Source: Nocardioides cynanchi
GTDB taxonomy: Bacteria > Actinomycetota > Actinomycetes > Propionibacteriales > Nocardioidaceae
DNA length: 64,000 bases
Assembly: GCF_008761635.1 (NCBI RefSeq)
Contig: NZ_CP044344.1
Location: 496,001 to 560,000 of the forward strand
Direction of reading: 5' to 3'
The position numbers were made by a program, and so were the translations under genes. Position 1 is the first letter of the stretch, and every line of letters starts with the position of its first letter. A model generated the notes under the pieces. It was not told the DNA's origin. It searched no databases and worked only from the letters and a program-made list of their open reading frames with translations. Positions 7,600-15,593 of the stretch are shown piece by piece.

Positions 7600-9492
7600 G
7601 TGGCCGGACGAATTCGCGAGGAAGACATCGCGGAGGTGCGGGAGAAGGCCAAGCTCGAGGAGGTCGTCTCCGACTACGTCACGCTCCGCCCCGCCGGGGG
7701 AGGCTCGCTCAAGGGGCTGTGCCCCTTCCACGACGAGAAGTCCCCGTCGTTCAACGTGCGGCCCGACCGGGGCTGGCACTGCTTCGGTTGCGGCGAGGGG
7801 GGAGACGTCATCTCCTTCCTGATGAAGATCGACGGGCTGGCGTTCGGCGAGGTGGTCGAGCGCCTCGCCGACAAGTACGGCGTGACCCTGCGCCGCGAGG
7901 ACGGCGACGGTCGCGACGACCGGCCGCGCGGGCCGCAGCGGCAGCGTCTGGTCCTGGCCAACAAGCTCGCGCAGGAGTTCTACGCCGACGCTCTCGGCAC
8001 CCCCGACGCCGTGGTGGCGCGCACCTTCCTGACCGAGCGCGGCTTCGACCAGGCGGCCGCGGAGCACTTCGGGGTCGGCTTCGCCCCGCGGGACGGTGAG
8101 GCGCTGCTGCGGCACCTGCGACAGAAGGGGTTCACCGACGAGGAGTCGGTCGCGGCCGGCCTGGTCGCGATCGGCCGCTCGTCGTACGACCGGTTCCGGG
8201 GCCGCCTGCTGTGGCCGATCCGCGACTCCAGCGGCGACACCATCGGCTTCGGCGCACGCCGGATCTTCGACGACGACCGGATCGAGGCGAAGTACCTCAA
8301 CACCCCCGAGACCGCCCTCTACAAGAAGAGCCAGGTCCTGTACGGCATCGACCTGGCCCGTCGCGAGATGGCCCGCACCTCCCAGGCGGTCGTGGTGGAG
8401 GGCTACACCGACGTGATGGCCTGCCACCTGTCGGGGGTCGGCACGGCCGTCGCCACCTGCGGTACGGCGTTCGGCGACGACCACGCGCGGGTGCTGCGCC
8501 GCTTCCTCAACGACCACTCGGAGTTCCCCGGCGAGGTGATCTTCACCTTCGACGGCGACGCCGCCGGGCAGAAGGCCGCGCTGCGCGCCTTCGGGGGCGA
8601 CCAGAACTTCGTCTCCCAGACCTATGTCGCCGTCGAGCCGTCGGGGCTCGACCCCTGCGACCTGCGGATCCAGCAGGGGGACGCCGCGGTCCGCGAGCTC
8701 GTGGCCCGTCGCCAGCCGCTGTATCGCTTCGTGCTCGGCAACGTCGTGAAGAAGTACGACCTCGACCGGGCCGAGGGCCGGGTGGGGGCCGTGCGCGAGG
8801 CGGCGGCACTGGTGCACAGCAGCCGCGACACCGCCGTCGTCGCGAGCTCGTTCGCGCGCGAGATCGCCTCGCTGACGGGCATGGACCCCGCCGACGTCCA
8901 GGTCGAGGTCCGCCGGGCCGCGGCCCGACCCTCGTCCGCGCCGTCGGCACCCACGCGGGCACCCGGAGCCGCGCCGCCACCCGCGGCCGGGCCCCAGCAG
9001 CCCCGACAGCCGCTGCCCGACCTCCGCGACCCGCGGTTCGCCCTCGAGCGCGAGACCCTCAAGCTCGTGGTGCAGGAGCCGGTCGCGGTCGGCCGCACCG
9101 CCCGCGACGTCGGCGCCAACGACTTCACCCACCCGACCTACCGCGCGGTCTGGGAGCTGGTCGAGCAGGCAGGTGGCCCGGCCACGGCGCAGGCCGGCTG
9201 GGCGGCCCGGCTGCGCGACCTAACCACGGACCCGGCGGTGGCCGCCGCGGTCTCCGCGCTCGCGGTCGAGCCGCTGCTGAGCCGGACCGGGGCCGATGAC
9301 GCGTTCGTGGCCGCCAACGTCTACCGCCTCCAGGAGCTCACCGCCCAGCGCCGGATCACCGAGCTCAAGTCGCGGCTGCAGCGGACCAACCCGGTCGAGC
9401 AGGCCACCGACTACAACAAGATGTTCGGCGAGCTGGTCGCCCTGGAGCAGCACCGTCGCCAGCTGCGCGACCTCGCCGTGGGCGCCACGTGA
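7600..9492 (+). CDS. dnaG: DNA primase
   Basis: Makes RNA primers for replication. 630 residues. The N-terminal CHC2 zinc finger is intact (CPFH at 41-44, CFGC at 61-64). The Toprim core follows, with VVVEGYTDVMA and TFDGDAAGQKA, the acidic metal-binding parts. A Pro/Ala-rich linker (about residues 445-475) leads to a C-terminal helicase-binding domain. The GTG start follows a -10-like TACACT (7588-7593) by 6 bases with no Shine-Dalgarno, so it is possibly leaderless. Its stop overlaps the next gene in GTGA. Confidence 0.97.
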   Translation: MAGRIREEDIAEVREKAKLEEVVSDYVTLRPAGGGSLKGLCPFHDEKSPSFNVRPDRGWHCFGCGEGGDVISFLMKIDGLAFGEVVERLADKYGVTLRREDGDGRDDRPRGPQRQRLVLANKLAQEFYADALGTPDAVVARTFLTERGFDQAAAEHFGVGFAPRDGEALLRHLRQKGFTDEESVAAGLVAIGRSSYDRFRGRLLWPIRDSSGDTIGFGARRIFDDDRIEAKYLNTPETALYKKSQVLYGIDLARREMARTSQAVVVEGYTDVMACHLSGVGTAVATCGTAFGDDHARVLRRFLNDHSEFPGEVIFTFDGDAAGQKAALRAFGGDQNFVSQTYVAVEPSGLDPCDLRIQQGDAAVRELVARRQPLYRFVLGNVVKKYDLDRAEGRVGAVREAAALVHSSRDTAVVASSFAREIASLTGMDPADVQVEVRRAAARPSSAPSAPTRAPGAAPPPAAGPQQPRQPLPDLRDPRFALERETLKLVVQEPVAVGRTARDVGANDFTHPTYRAVWELVEQAGGPATAQAGWAARLRDLTTDPAVAAAVSALAVEPLLSRTGADDAFVAANVYRLQELTAQRRITELKSRLQRTNPVEQATDYNKMFGELVALEQHRRQLRDLAVGAT

Positions 9493-9989
9493 GGTCCCTG
9501 CGCCGCCAGCGCCCACCCCTCGTCGTTCCACCGGGGGAGCGAGCCCTGGCCTGGGCTCCGGTCGAGGGTGGGTCGTGGGTGCTGGGCACCCGGGACGCGC
9601 TCTACCTGGACTCCACCCGCTTGCCCTGGGAGCAGGTCGAGGCCGCCACCTGGGACGTCGACCGCTCGCTCCTGCGGGTCAGCGAGGTCGGCAGCTGGGG
9701 TGAGCCCCGCGTCGAGCACGCGCTGACCCTGCTGGAGTCCGGACGAGACGCCGACCGCCTGCTCCAGCTGGTCCGCGAGCGGGTGACCGCAAGCGTGGTG
9801 ATCTCACGTCACGTGCCGATCGACGGGCGTCGGGGTGTGCGGGTGGTGGCCCGCCGGGCACCCTCCGGCCGCTCGCCCGTGCACTGGGTCTACGAGTACG
9901 ACGCGGGCGTCGACCCCGACGACCCGTTCGTCCAGACGGCCGCGGCCCAGGCCCTCGACGCCGCGCGTGACGACCTGGGACTCGCCTGA
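9489..9989 (+). CDS. Conserved hypothetical protein downstream of dnaG
   Basis: 166 residues, no signal peptide or membrane segment. The N-terminal half looks like a beta-rich fold (APVEGGSWVLGTRDALYLD, PWEQVEAATWDVDRSLLRV), similar in feel to small actinobacterial proteins with a PH-like pattern; the C-terminal half (DDPFVQTAAAQALDAARDDLG) is helical. The start overlaps the dnaG stop (GTGA), so it is translated with primase. I do not recognise a family with certainty. Confidence 0.8.
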   Translation: MRSLRRQRPPLVVPPGERALAWAPVEGGSWVLGTRDALYLDSTRLPWEQVEAATWDVDRSLLRVSEVGSWGEPRVEHALTLLESGRDADRLLQLVRERVTASVVISRHVPIDGRRGVRVVARRAPSGRSPVHWVYEYDAGVDPDDPFVQTAAAQALDAARDDLGLA

Positions 9990-10043
9990 GTCCCGATTCG
10001 CGGGCCGGTGGGCTCCTTGCTAATCTGTGCGGGCTCCGAACGA

Positions 10044-10116
10044 TCCCCTGTAGCTCAACTGGCAGAGCATTCGGCTGTTAACCGGAGGGTTGTTGGTTCG
10101 AGTCCAACCGGGGGAG
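10044..10116 (+). tRNA. tRNA-Asn (anticodon GTT)
   Basis: 73-base cloverleaf. The acceptor stem TCCCCTG pairs with CGGGGGA, discriminator G at 10116. The anticodon loop CTGTTAA gives GTT at 10077-10079. The T arm is GTTGG-TTCGAGT-CCAAC. CCA is not encoded. A TAATCT -10 box at 10021-10026 fits its promoter. Confidence 0.97.
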
Positions 10117-10123
10117 CGACAAG

Positions 10124-10153
10124 ACCGGGTCGGCCGTCAGGCCGCCCGGTTTT
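10124..10153 (+). terminator. Intrinsic terminator after tRNA-Asn
   Basis: An 11-bp G+C-rich stem (ACCGGG then CGGCC, pairing with GGCCG then CCCGGT) with one bulged T and a 4-base loop, ending in a short T run. It starts 8 bases after the tRNA. Confidence 0.85.
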
Positions 10154-10278
10154 CGCTTGTCCGGGCGTCGCCGGTCATCGCCTTGGTCCCGCCTCCGGGT
10201 GACCTCCGACCCGGGCCGGGTGCGACCCGCAGGCGCCAGAGTGGGCAGCAGGGCACCGTGCCGGCCAGGAGGTGTGGG

Positions 10279-11670
10279 ATGGAGCGACTGACCCCGTTGG
10301 CTGCGGCCTTCCTCGAGGCCGAGGACGCCGACGGCGCGGCCTCGCTGGCGATCGGCTCGTTCGCGATCTTCGAAGGACCGGCTCCCGACTTCGACGCCTT
10401 CGTGTCGGCGATCGCCGGGCGGCTGCCGCTGATCCCGAGGTACCGCCAGAAGCTGCGCCGGGTCCCGCTGGACCTGGCCGCACCCGCGTGGGTCGACGAC
10501 CCCGACTTCGACCTGCGCTGGCACGTGCGCAACACCGCGCTGCCCGCCCCCGGCGGTCCACCGGAGATCGGCCGGCTGATGAGCAGGGTGATGACCCGGC
10601 GGATGGACCGGAGCCGCCCGCTCTGGGAGTACTGGTTCTGCGAGGGCCTCGAGGGCGGCCGCTGGGCCCTGCTGTCCAAGATCCACCACTGCATGGTCGA
10701 CGGGGTCTCCGGCACCGACCTCTACCGCCTCGTCCTGGACGCCACGCCCGAGCCCGGCACGGCCGTCGCCGACGACTGGCGGCCCGAGCGCCCTCGGCAC
10801 ACCCTGGTCTTCACCGCGCAGGCGGCCCGGCACCTCGCCGGTGCGCCGCTCGACGCCGGTCGTGCCGTGGCGCACGCCCTGGCGACGCCTCGGCAGCTGG
10901 TCCGCACCACCCGGCAGACGGCTCGTGGTGCCCTCGCCCTGACCGGCGCGGTCCTTCCCGTCCACCGCACCACGCTGACCGGGCCGCTCTCCGGCAGCCG
11001 TCGCTACGCGTGGACCGACGTCTCGCTGGACGACGTCCGCACCGTCCGCAAGGCTTACGGCGTCACCGTGAACGACGTCGCGCTGGCCGCCGTGACCGGC
11101 GGCTTCCGGCGGCTCCTCCTGGCGCGGGGCGAGACCCCGGACGCCCATGCCCTGCGCTCACTGGTGCCGGTCTCGACCCGGGAGGTGGGCACCGAGTCCA
11201 TCCCCGACAACCGGGTCTCCCTGATGCTGCCCTACCTGCCGGTCGACCTCGACGCCCCGGCGGACCGGCTCGCCGCGGTGCGCCGCCGGGTGGGCACCCT
11301 GCGCCACCTCCACGAGCCCGAGGCCGGCACCAGCTTCACCACGGCCGCGGAGTACGGCGCCTTCCCGTCGGTCTCCCTGGCGATGCGCACCGTCTTCCAC
11401 CTGCCCCAGCGCCAGATCGCGACAGTCACCACCAACGTGCCGGGTCCACGCCGGACGCTCTACGCCCTCGGCCGCCCAGCCGTCGCGATGCTGCCCTACG
11501 TCCCGATCGCCGACCGGGTGCGGATCGGGGTCGCGATGTTCTCCTACCGCGACACCCTCAGCTTCGGGATCACCGGGGACTACGACACCGTGCCCGACCT
11601 CCAGGTCCTCGCCGACGGCATCGGCGAGTCGATGGCCGAGCTGCTCCGTGAGGCCGCCCGGGCGGGTTGA
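10279..11670 (+). CDS. Wax ester synthase/diacylglycerol acyltransferase (WS/DGAT), copy 1
   Basis: 463 residues. Transfers acyl-CoA to diacylglycerol or a fatty alcohol for storage lipid; membrane- or lipid-body-associated. The catalytic motif HHCMVDG (His 136-137, Asp 141) is intact, and the C-terminal domain has the NVPGP and structural segments typical of the family. The ATG is chosen for its AGGAGGTG Shine-Dalgarno at 10267-10274; the longer frame from 10090 would run through the tRNA and its terminator. A second, divergent copy lies at 21511. Confidence 0.95.
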   Translation: MERLTPLAAAFLEAEDADGAASLAIGSFAIFEGPAPDFDAFVSAIAGRLPLIPRYRQKLRRVPLDLAAPAWVDDPDFDLRWHVRNTALPAPGGPPEIGRLMSRVMTRRMDRSRPLWEYWFCEGLEGGRWALLSKIHHCMVDGVSGTDLYRLVLDATPEPGTAVADDWRPERPRHTLVFTAQAARHLAGAPLDAGRAVAHALATPRQLVRTTRQTARGALALTGAVLPVHRTTLTGPLSGSRRYAWTDVSLDDVRTVRKAYGVTVNDVALAAVTGGFRRLLLARGETPDAHALRSLVPVSTREVGTESIPDNRVSLMLPYLPVDLDAPADRLAAVRRRVGTLRHLHEPEAGTSFTTAAEYGAFPSVSLAMRTVFHLPQRQIATVTTNVPGPRRTLYALGRPAVAMLPYVPIADRVRIGVAMFSYRDTLSFGITGDYDTVPDLQVLADGIGESMAELLREAARAG

Positions 11671-11677
11671 GGGCCGC

Positions 11678-12277
11678 TCAGCGTCCCTGCCGCCGCAGGG
11701 TCATGTGGGTGACCAGTGGGGTCGCCCGGCTCGACACCACGGTCAGCTCGAGCCCGTCCAGGCCGCGGAACGGTGCCTCGCCGCGGCCGAGCACGACCGG
11801 GGCGACGTGGAGGCGGAGCTCGTCGATGTGACCGGCCGCAAGGTACTGGTTGATCGTCGAGGCGCCGCCGCAGACCGAGACGTGGCGGTCTCCGGCCGCC
11901 TCCTGCGCGAGCCGCAGGGCCTCCTCGATGCCGTCGGTCACGAAGTGGAACGTCGTGCCGCCCTCCATCTCGAGCGGCGCACGCGGGTAGTGGGTCAGCA
12001 CGAAGACCGGCGCGTGGTACGGCGGGTCCTCGCCCCACCAGCCGCGCCAGTCGAGGTCCCACTCGCCCCGCACCGGGCCGAACATGTTGCGCCCCATCAC
12101 GTAGGCGCCCGCCGAGACCATCGCCTCGGCCTCGGCCGCGTTGTCCTTCTCGGCCTCGCCGAAGTGCCAGCGGTGCAGGGCCTCGCCACCGACACCGAGC
12201 GGGTGCTCGACGTCCTGGTCGGGGCCGGCCATGAAGCCGTCCAGCGAGATCGCCGGGTCGGTGGTCACCTTCCCCAT
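11678..12277 (-). CDS. Dihydrofolate reductase family protein (RibD C-terminal fold)
   Basis: 199 residues. RibD_C/DHFR-like NADPH reductase fold: SLDGFMAGPD near the N-terminus, YVMGRNMFG, PVFVLTHYPR, VCGGASTINQYLAAGHIDEL and HVAPVVLGRGEAPF are the usual landmarks. The substrate is unknown; it is neither FolA nor full RibD. Its ATG shares one base with the PIG-L stop (TGATG), so the two genes are translationally coupled. Confidence 0.9.
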   Translation of the reverse strand: MGKVTTDPAISLDGFMAGPDQDVEHPLGVGGEALHRWHFGEAEKDNAAEAEAMVSAGAYVMGRNMFGPVRGEWDLDWRGWWGEDPPYHAPVFVLTHYPRAPLEMEGGTTFHFVTDGIEEALRLAQEAAGDRHVSVCGGASTINQYLAAGHIDELRLHVAPVVLGRGEAPFRGLDGLELTVVSSRATPLVTHMTLRRQGR

Positions 12278-13020
12278 CAGCCGCCCCAGCCCATCGGGAA
12301 GACCTCGAACGACGCGCCGAAGGCCACTCCGAGCCGCTGCCCGGTCTGACGCCCGAAGCCCTCGAGGAACTCGCGCGGGTCCCAGTTCTCCCAGCCCAGG
12401 CCGTCGATGTAGGCCGCGTGCGCCGTCAGCGAGGCCACGCCGGCGTCGAAGGTGTCGGTGGTGTCGACGCCGTGCTCGGCCAGCGGCGAGCCGCCGGCCC
12501 AGACGGCGGTCACGCCGCCCCAGGGCTCCAGGCCGTCCACGAGCTGCTCGGGGAAGACCCACCGGTTGCCGGCGTCGCGCACCGCGTCGAGCACGGCCCG
12601 TCCGGTGGCGATGTGGTCGGCCTGGTTGAGGTTGCGGCCGCCGAAGGTCTCGTGGAAGTTGCCGGTCAGCACGATCTCGGGCCGGTGCCGGCGGACGACG
12701 TGGGCGAGCTCGCGCCGCAACGGCACGCCGTACTCCAGGATGCCGTCGGGCTGGTGCAGGAACTCCACGACGTCGACGCCGACCACCCGGGCGGACTCGA
12801 CCTGCTCGGCCTCGCGGACCCGTCGGCACTCGTCGGGCGCCAGGGAGTCGATCCCGGCCTCCCCGGAGGTGACCATGCAGTAGACGACCTCCTTGCCCTG
12901 GCCGGTCCAGCGGGCCACGGCGGCGGCGGAGCCGAACTCCATGTCGTCGGGATGCGCGACGATCGCGAGCGCGCGGGTCCAGTCCTCGGGCAACGGCTCC
13001 AGTGGCGGTGGCAGGTCCAT
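12277..13020 (-). CDS. PIG-L/LmbE family deacetylase
   Basis: 247 residues. Zinc-dependent N-acetyl-sugar type deacetylase fold. Key motif AHPDDMEFG near residue 22 supplies the zinc ligands and base, and HETFGGRNLNQADH about 90 residues later gives the third-ligand region. It could act on mycothiol-pathway-like or other amide substrates, but that cannot be told from sequence. The ATG at 13020 is chosen over the longer frame to 13527 because the longer frame overlaps the divergent phosphotransferase gene. Confidence 0.9.
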   Translation of the reverse strand: MDLPPPLEPLPEDWTRALAIVAHPDDMEFGSAAAVARWTGQGKEVVYCMVTSGEAGIDSLAPDECRRVREAEQVESARVVGVDVVEFLHQPDGILEYGVPLRRELAHVVRRHRPEIVLTGNFHETFGGRNLNQADHIATGRAVLDAVRDAGNRWVFPEQLVDGLEPWGGVTAVWAGGSPLAEHGVDTTDTFDAGVASLTAHAAYIDGLGWENWDPREFLEGFGRQTGQRLGVAFGASFEVFPMGWGG

Positions 13021-13113
13021 GGGATGAGCATGCCCCAATTCGGTTGGCCGCACAGGTGCGGACCGGGTTGGGTGAGGGCATGCCCGCGATCTCCCGGCTC
13101 GACCCGCCTGCCG

Positions 13114-14130
13114 ATGCCTGAGTGGTACGACGTCCTCCCGCCGCGCGACGTCTCGCTGTCGTCGCGCTGGACGACCGCCGAGTTCCGCGACGAGCTCCGG
13201 GCCTGGTGCGAGCGGCACGTGGGGCCGGTGACCGCGATGGAGCAGCACAAGCTGCGTGGCTGGGCGACGGTCTGGCGGGTGACCACTGGTTCCGGCTCGT
13301 GGTTCGCCAAGCAGAACTGTCCCAGCCAGCTCTTCGAGCAGCCGCTGATGGCGCTGCTCGCGCGCCTCGCCCCGGACCGCGTGGTGCCGGTGCAGGCGGA
13401 GGGAGACGGCTTCCTGCTGACGCCCGACCAGGGTCCGGTGTTCCACGACACCGCCGGCGACGACCTGGCGAGCTGGGAGCGGCTGGCCCGCGACGCCGCG
13501 CTGCTCCAGCGCGAGCTGGTTCCCCACCTCGACGAGCTGGCCGCGGCCGGGGTCACGACGTTGTCACCCCGTGAGGGACCTGAGTACGTCGCGGCCCGGG
13601 TCGAGCAGTACGCGCAGCTCCCCGAGGGCGACCCGCGGCGGCTCGCGCCCGACGTGGCCGAGCGGCTCCGCGACCACCTTCCCGTCGTACGACGCTGGGC
13701 CGAGCGGGTGGCCGGGCTCGGGTTGCCGCTGACCCTCAACCACAACGACCTGCACGGGAACAACGTGTTCGACGTCGACGGCCGGCTGCTCTTCTTCGAC
13801 TTCGGCGACGCGCTGGTCACCGAGCCGCTCGGGATCCTCCTGATCCCGCTGAACATCCTCGCCGAGCGGCTCCGGGCCGACGGTGACGACGACCGGCTGT
13901 GGCGCGTGGCGGACGCGGCGCTCGAGGTCTGGACGGACCTGCGGCCCGCCGCCGAGCTACGGGCCGCACTGCCCGCCGCGCTCCAGCTCGGCCGACTGGG
14001 CCGGGTGGAGTCGTGGGTCAGGTGCCAGCCGTCCCTGTCCGAGGACGAGCTGGACGAGTGGGGCCCGGTCGCGGCCGCCTGGCTCGGCACCCTGGTGGAG
14101 CAGCCACCGGTCGGAAGCGTTCAGCAGTAG
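13114..14130 (+). CDS. APH-fold phosphotransferase
   Basis: 338 residues. Aminoglycoside phosphotransferase/choline kinase-like fold: N-lobe region VWRVTTGSGSWFAKQ with the ATP lysine, the catalytic loop LNHNDLHGNNVF (Asp and Asn) and the metal motif LLFFDFGDA. The substrate is unknown and resistance should not be assumed, since such kinases are numerous in actinobacteria. Divergent from the PIG-L gene. Its stop overlaps by 10 bases the stop of the convergent microprotein gene. Confidence 0.9.
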   Translation: MPEWYDVLPPRDVSLSSRWTTAEFRDELRAWCERHVGPVTAMEQHKLRGWATVWRVTTGSGSWFAKQNCPSQLFEQPLMALLARLAPDRVVPVQAEGDGFLLTPDQGPVFHDTAGDDLASWERLARDAALLQRELVPHLDELAAAGVTTLSPREGPEYVAARVEQYAQLPEGDPRRLAPDVAERLRDHLPVVRRWAERVAGLGLPLTLNHNDLHGNNVFDVDGRLLFFDFGDALVTEPLGILLIPLNILAERLRADGDDDRLWRVADAALEVWTDLRPAAELRAALPAALQLGRLGRVESWVRCQPSLSEDELDEWGPVAAAWLGTLVEQPPVGSVQQ

Positions 14131-14303
14131 GCCGAGGGCTTCAGCCCGGCGTAGTAGAGCGGCCCGCCCACCACCGTCAGGGCGGCCGTGCCGACGTGGC
14201 TGCAGGTGCGGGTGTAGCCGCTGTCGAAGAAGCCGCGATCGTCTGCTGCGCTCGCCCCGAACAGGAACCAGATGATCACGAAGAACATGGCGAAGTTCTT
14301 CAT
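14121..14303 (-). CDS. Small membrane/secreted microprotein, family copy A
   Basis: 60 residues. One N-terminal hydrophobic segment (FAMFFVIIWFLFGASA), then an exported or periplasm-facing tail with two cysteines and the signature RGFFDSG, TAALTVVGGPLYYAG, ending SAYC. ATG at 14303 is chosen because GGAGG lies 6 bases upstream. It is clearly paralogous to the 67-residue protein at 26047-26250: RGYF, TALTIVAGPLNYVG and the cysteine spacing match. Function unknown. Confidence 0.85.
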   Translation of the reverse strand: MKNFAMFFVIIWFLFGASAADDRGFFDSGYTRTCSHVGTAALTVVGGPLYYAGLKPSAYC

Positions 14304-14350
14304 TTCCAACCTCCGCGAGTGACGCGCGTACCGCCCGAACTACACGGATT

Positions 14351-15403
14351 CTAGGGGCCCGCGGTGTCCGTCGGGACGGTTCTGAAGGATCCGAACACGG
14401 TGACCTTCCCGAGCTGGACCGCGACCCAGGCGATCGCGAGCCCGGCGACGTCGTCGACCGCGAAGTGCCAGCCCAGGTAGACGGTCGCCAGCAGCGTCCC
14501 GGCCAGGAACAGCCCGGCCACCCAGGAGACCAGCCGCAGGCCGTAGTAGCGCGCCATCAGGAAGATCAGGCAGGTCAGCGCGCAGTGCAGGCTGGCGAAC
14601 GCCGAGATCTGGGCGAACGCGTCGGACGCGTGCGGGTGGGCGAGCAGGTGGTCGCGCTGGGCGACGTAGGACTCCTGCGTCGACTGGATGGAGGTCCGGG
14701 TGAGACCGGCGAACTCGGCAGGTGCGGCGTGGAACGGCCCGAGCGACGGGATCAGGTAGTAGGAGCCGAGCCCCAGGATCCAGGCCCACATGGCCGCGGT
14801 GAGGAACACGAACGCCTGTCGCACGGTCGGGGTGAAGGCGAGTGCCGCGACGAGCGCGATCGTGACCAGCCACGAGAACGACTCGTAGAGGTCGGTGAGC
14901 AGACGGGCGGCGAGGTCCTGTCCGAGCAGGTCGTGGAGCAGCACGGCCGGGCTGTGCCCGAGGAAGAGGTCCCGGTCCCAGCCCAGCAGCATCGCGTCGC
15001 GCGGGGTGTTGAAGACGTCCCAGCTCTTCAGGTTGCGGTAGCAGAGGTAGACCACGAAGTAGGCGACCAGGCCGGCCAGGATCATCACGACGCGGTACGG
15101 CGTCCACCGGTGGCGCAGGGTCGACCACAGGCCGACGCCGTCCCGGCGTCGGCGCAGCCAGCGCACCACGACGTCGATCACGACGGCCGCCAGCAGCAGC
15201 TCGGCGGTGTCGAGGAGCTTGCCCCGGAAGAGCTTGCCGTGCGGGTCCTTGAACGGGATGTCGACCTGGCGTGAGCGGGCCCAGGCGATGATCGCGAAGA
15301 CCGCGACGAGGGCCAGGACCCGCAGCATCCAGGCCCACCTCGAGCCCGGCTCGGTGCGCCGAGCTGGGAGCTCGGTGCGGTCGTCCGCCGTCGTCGTTCC
15401 CAT
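14351..15403 (-). CDS. PAP2 superfamily membrane phosphatase/transferase (IPC-synthase-like)
   Basis: 350 residues with about six membrane segments. The PAP2 motifs are visible late in the chain: FASLHCALTCLIF (first active-site His) and YLGWHFAVDDVAG (second His with Asp), spaced as in the PAP2_3 group with inositolphosphorylceramide synthase-like proteins. It probably handles phosphorylated lipids at the outer face of the membrane. The ATG at 15403 is used because upstream codons look non-coding. It is divergent from the 5S gene across 190 bases. Confidence 0.9.
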   Translation of the reverse strand: MGTTTADDRTELPARRTEPGSRWAWMLRVLALVAVFAIIAWARSRQVDIPFKDPHGKLFRGKLLDTAELLLAAVVIDVVVRWLRRRRDGVGLWSTLRHRWTPYRVVMILAGLVAYFVVYLCYRNLKSWDVFNTPRDAMLLGWDRDLFLGHSPAVLLHDLLGQDLAARLLTDLYESFSWLVTIALVAALAFTPTVRQAFVFLTAAMWAWILGLGSYYLIPSLGPFHAAPAEFAGLTRTSIQSTQESYVAQRDHLLAHPHASDAFAQISAFASLHCALTCLIFLMARYYGLRLVSWVAGLFLAGTLLATVYLGWHFAVDDVAGLAIAWVAVQLGKVTVFGSFRTVPTDTAGP

Positions 15404-15593
15404 GGATCCTTCCCGAAGCCCGTGGTCGGGCGATCTCCCGGAGCGAGCGGAGTCGAGATCCCGCCCGACGGACATTCAACCCCGTGGCCGGTGATCGGGC
15501 GAAGTCGAGGGACCGTCGACTCCGGACGACCGCCACGGGCATCCGGGACCTCTGTCCCTCCGATTTGCATCGTGCATACGACATGGTGGACCC

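Noticed and set aside
10090..10278. N-terminal extension of the WS/DGAT frame
   Set aside because: It would begin inside tRNA-Asn and cross its terminator; the ATG at 10279 has a strong Shine-Dalgarno.
13114..14130. APH-fold kinase as an antibiotic resistance gene
   Set aside because: Only the general kinase fold is visible and such genes are frequent with other substrates.
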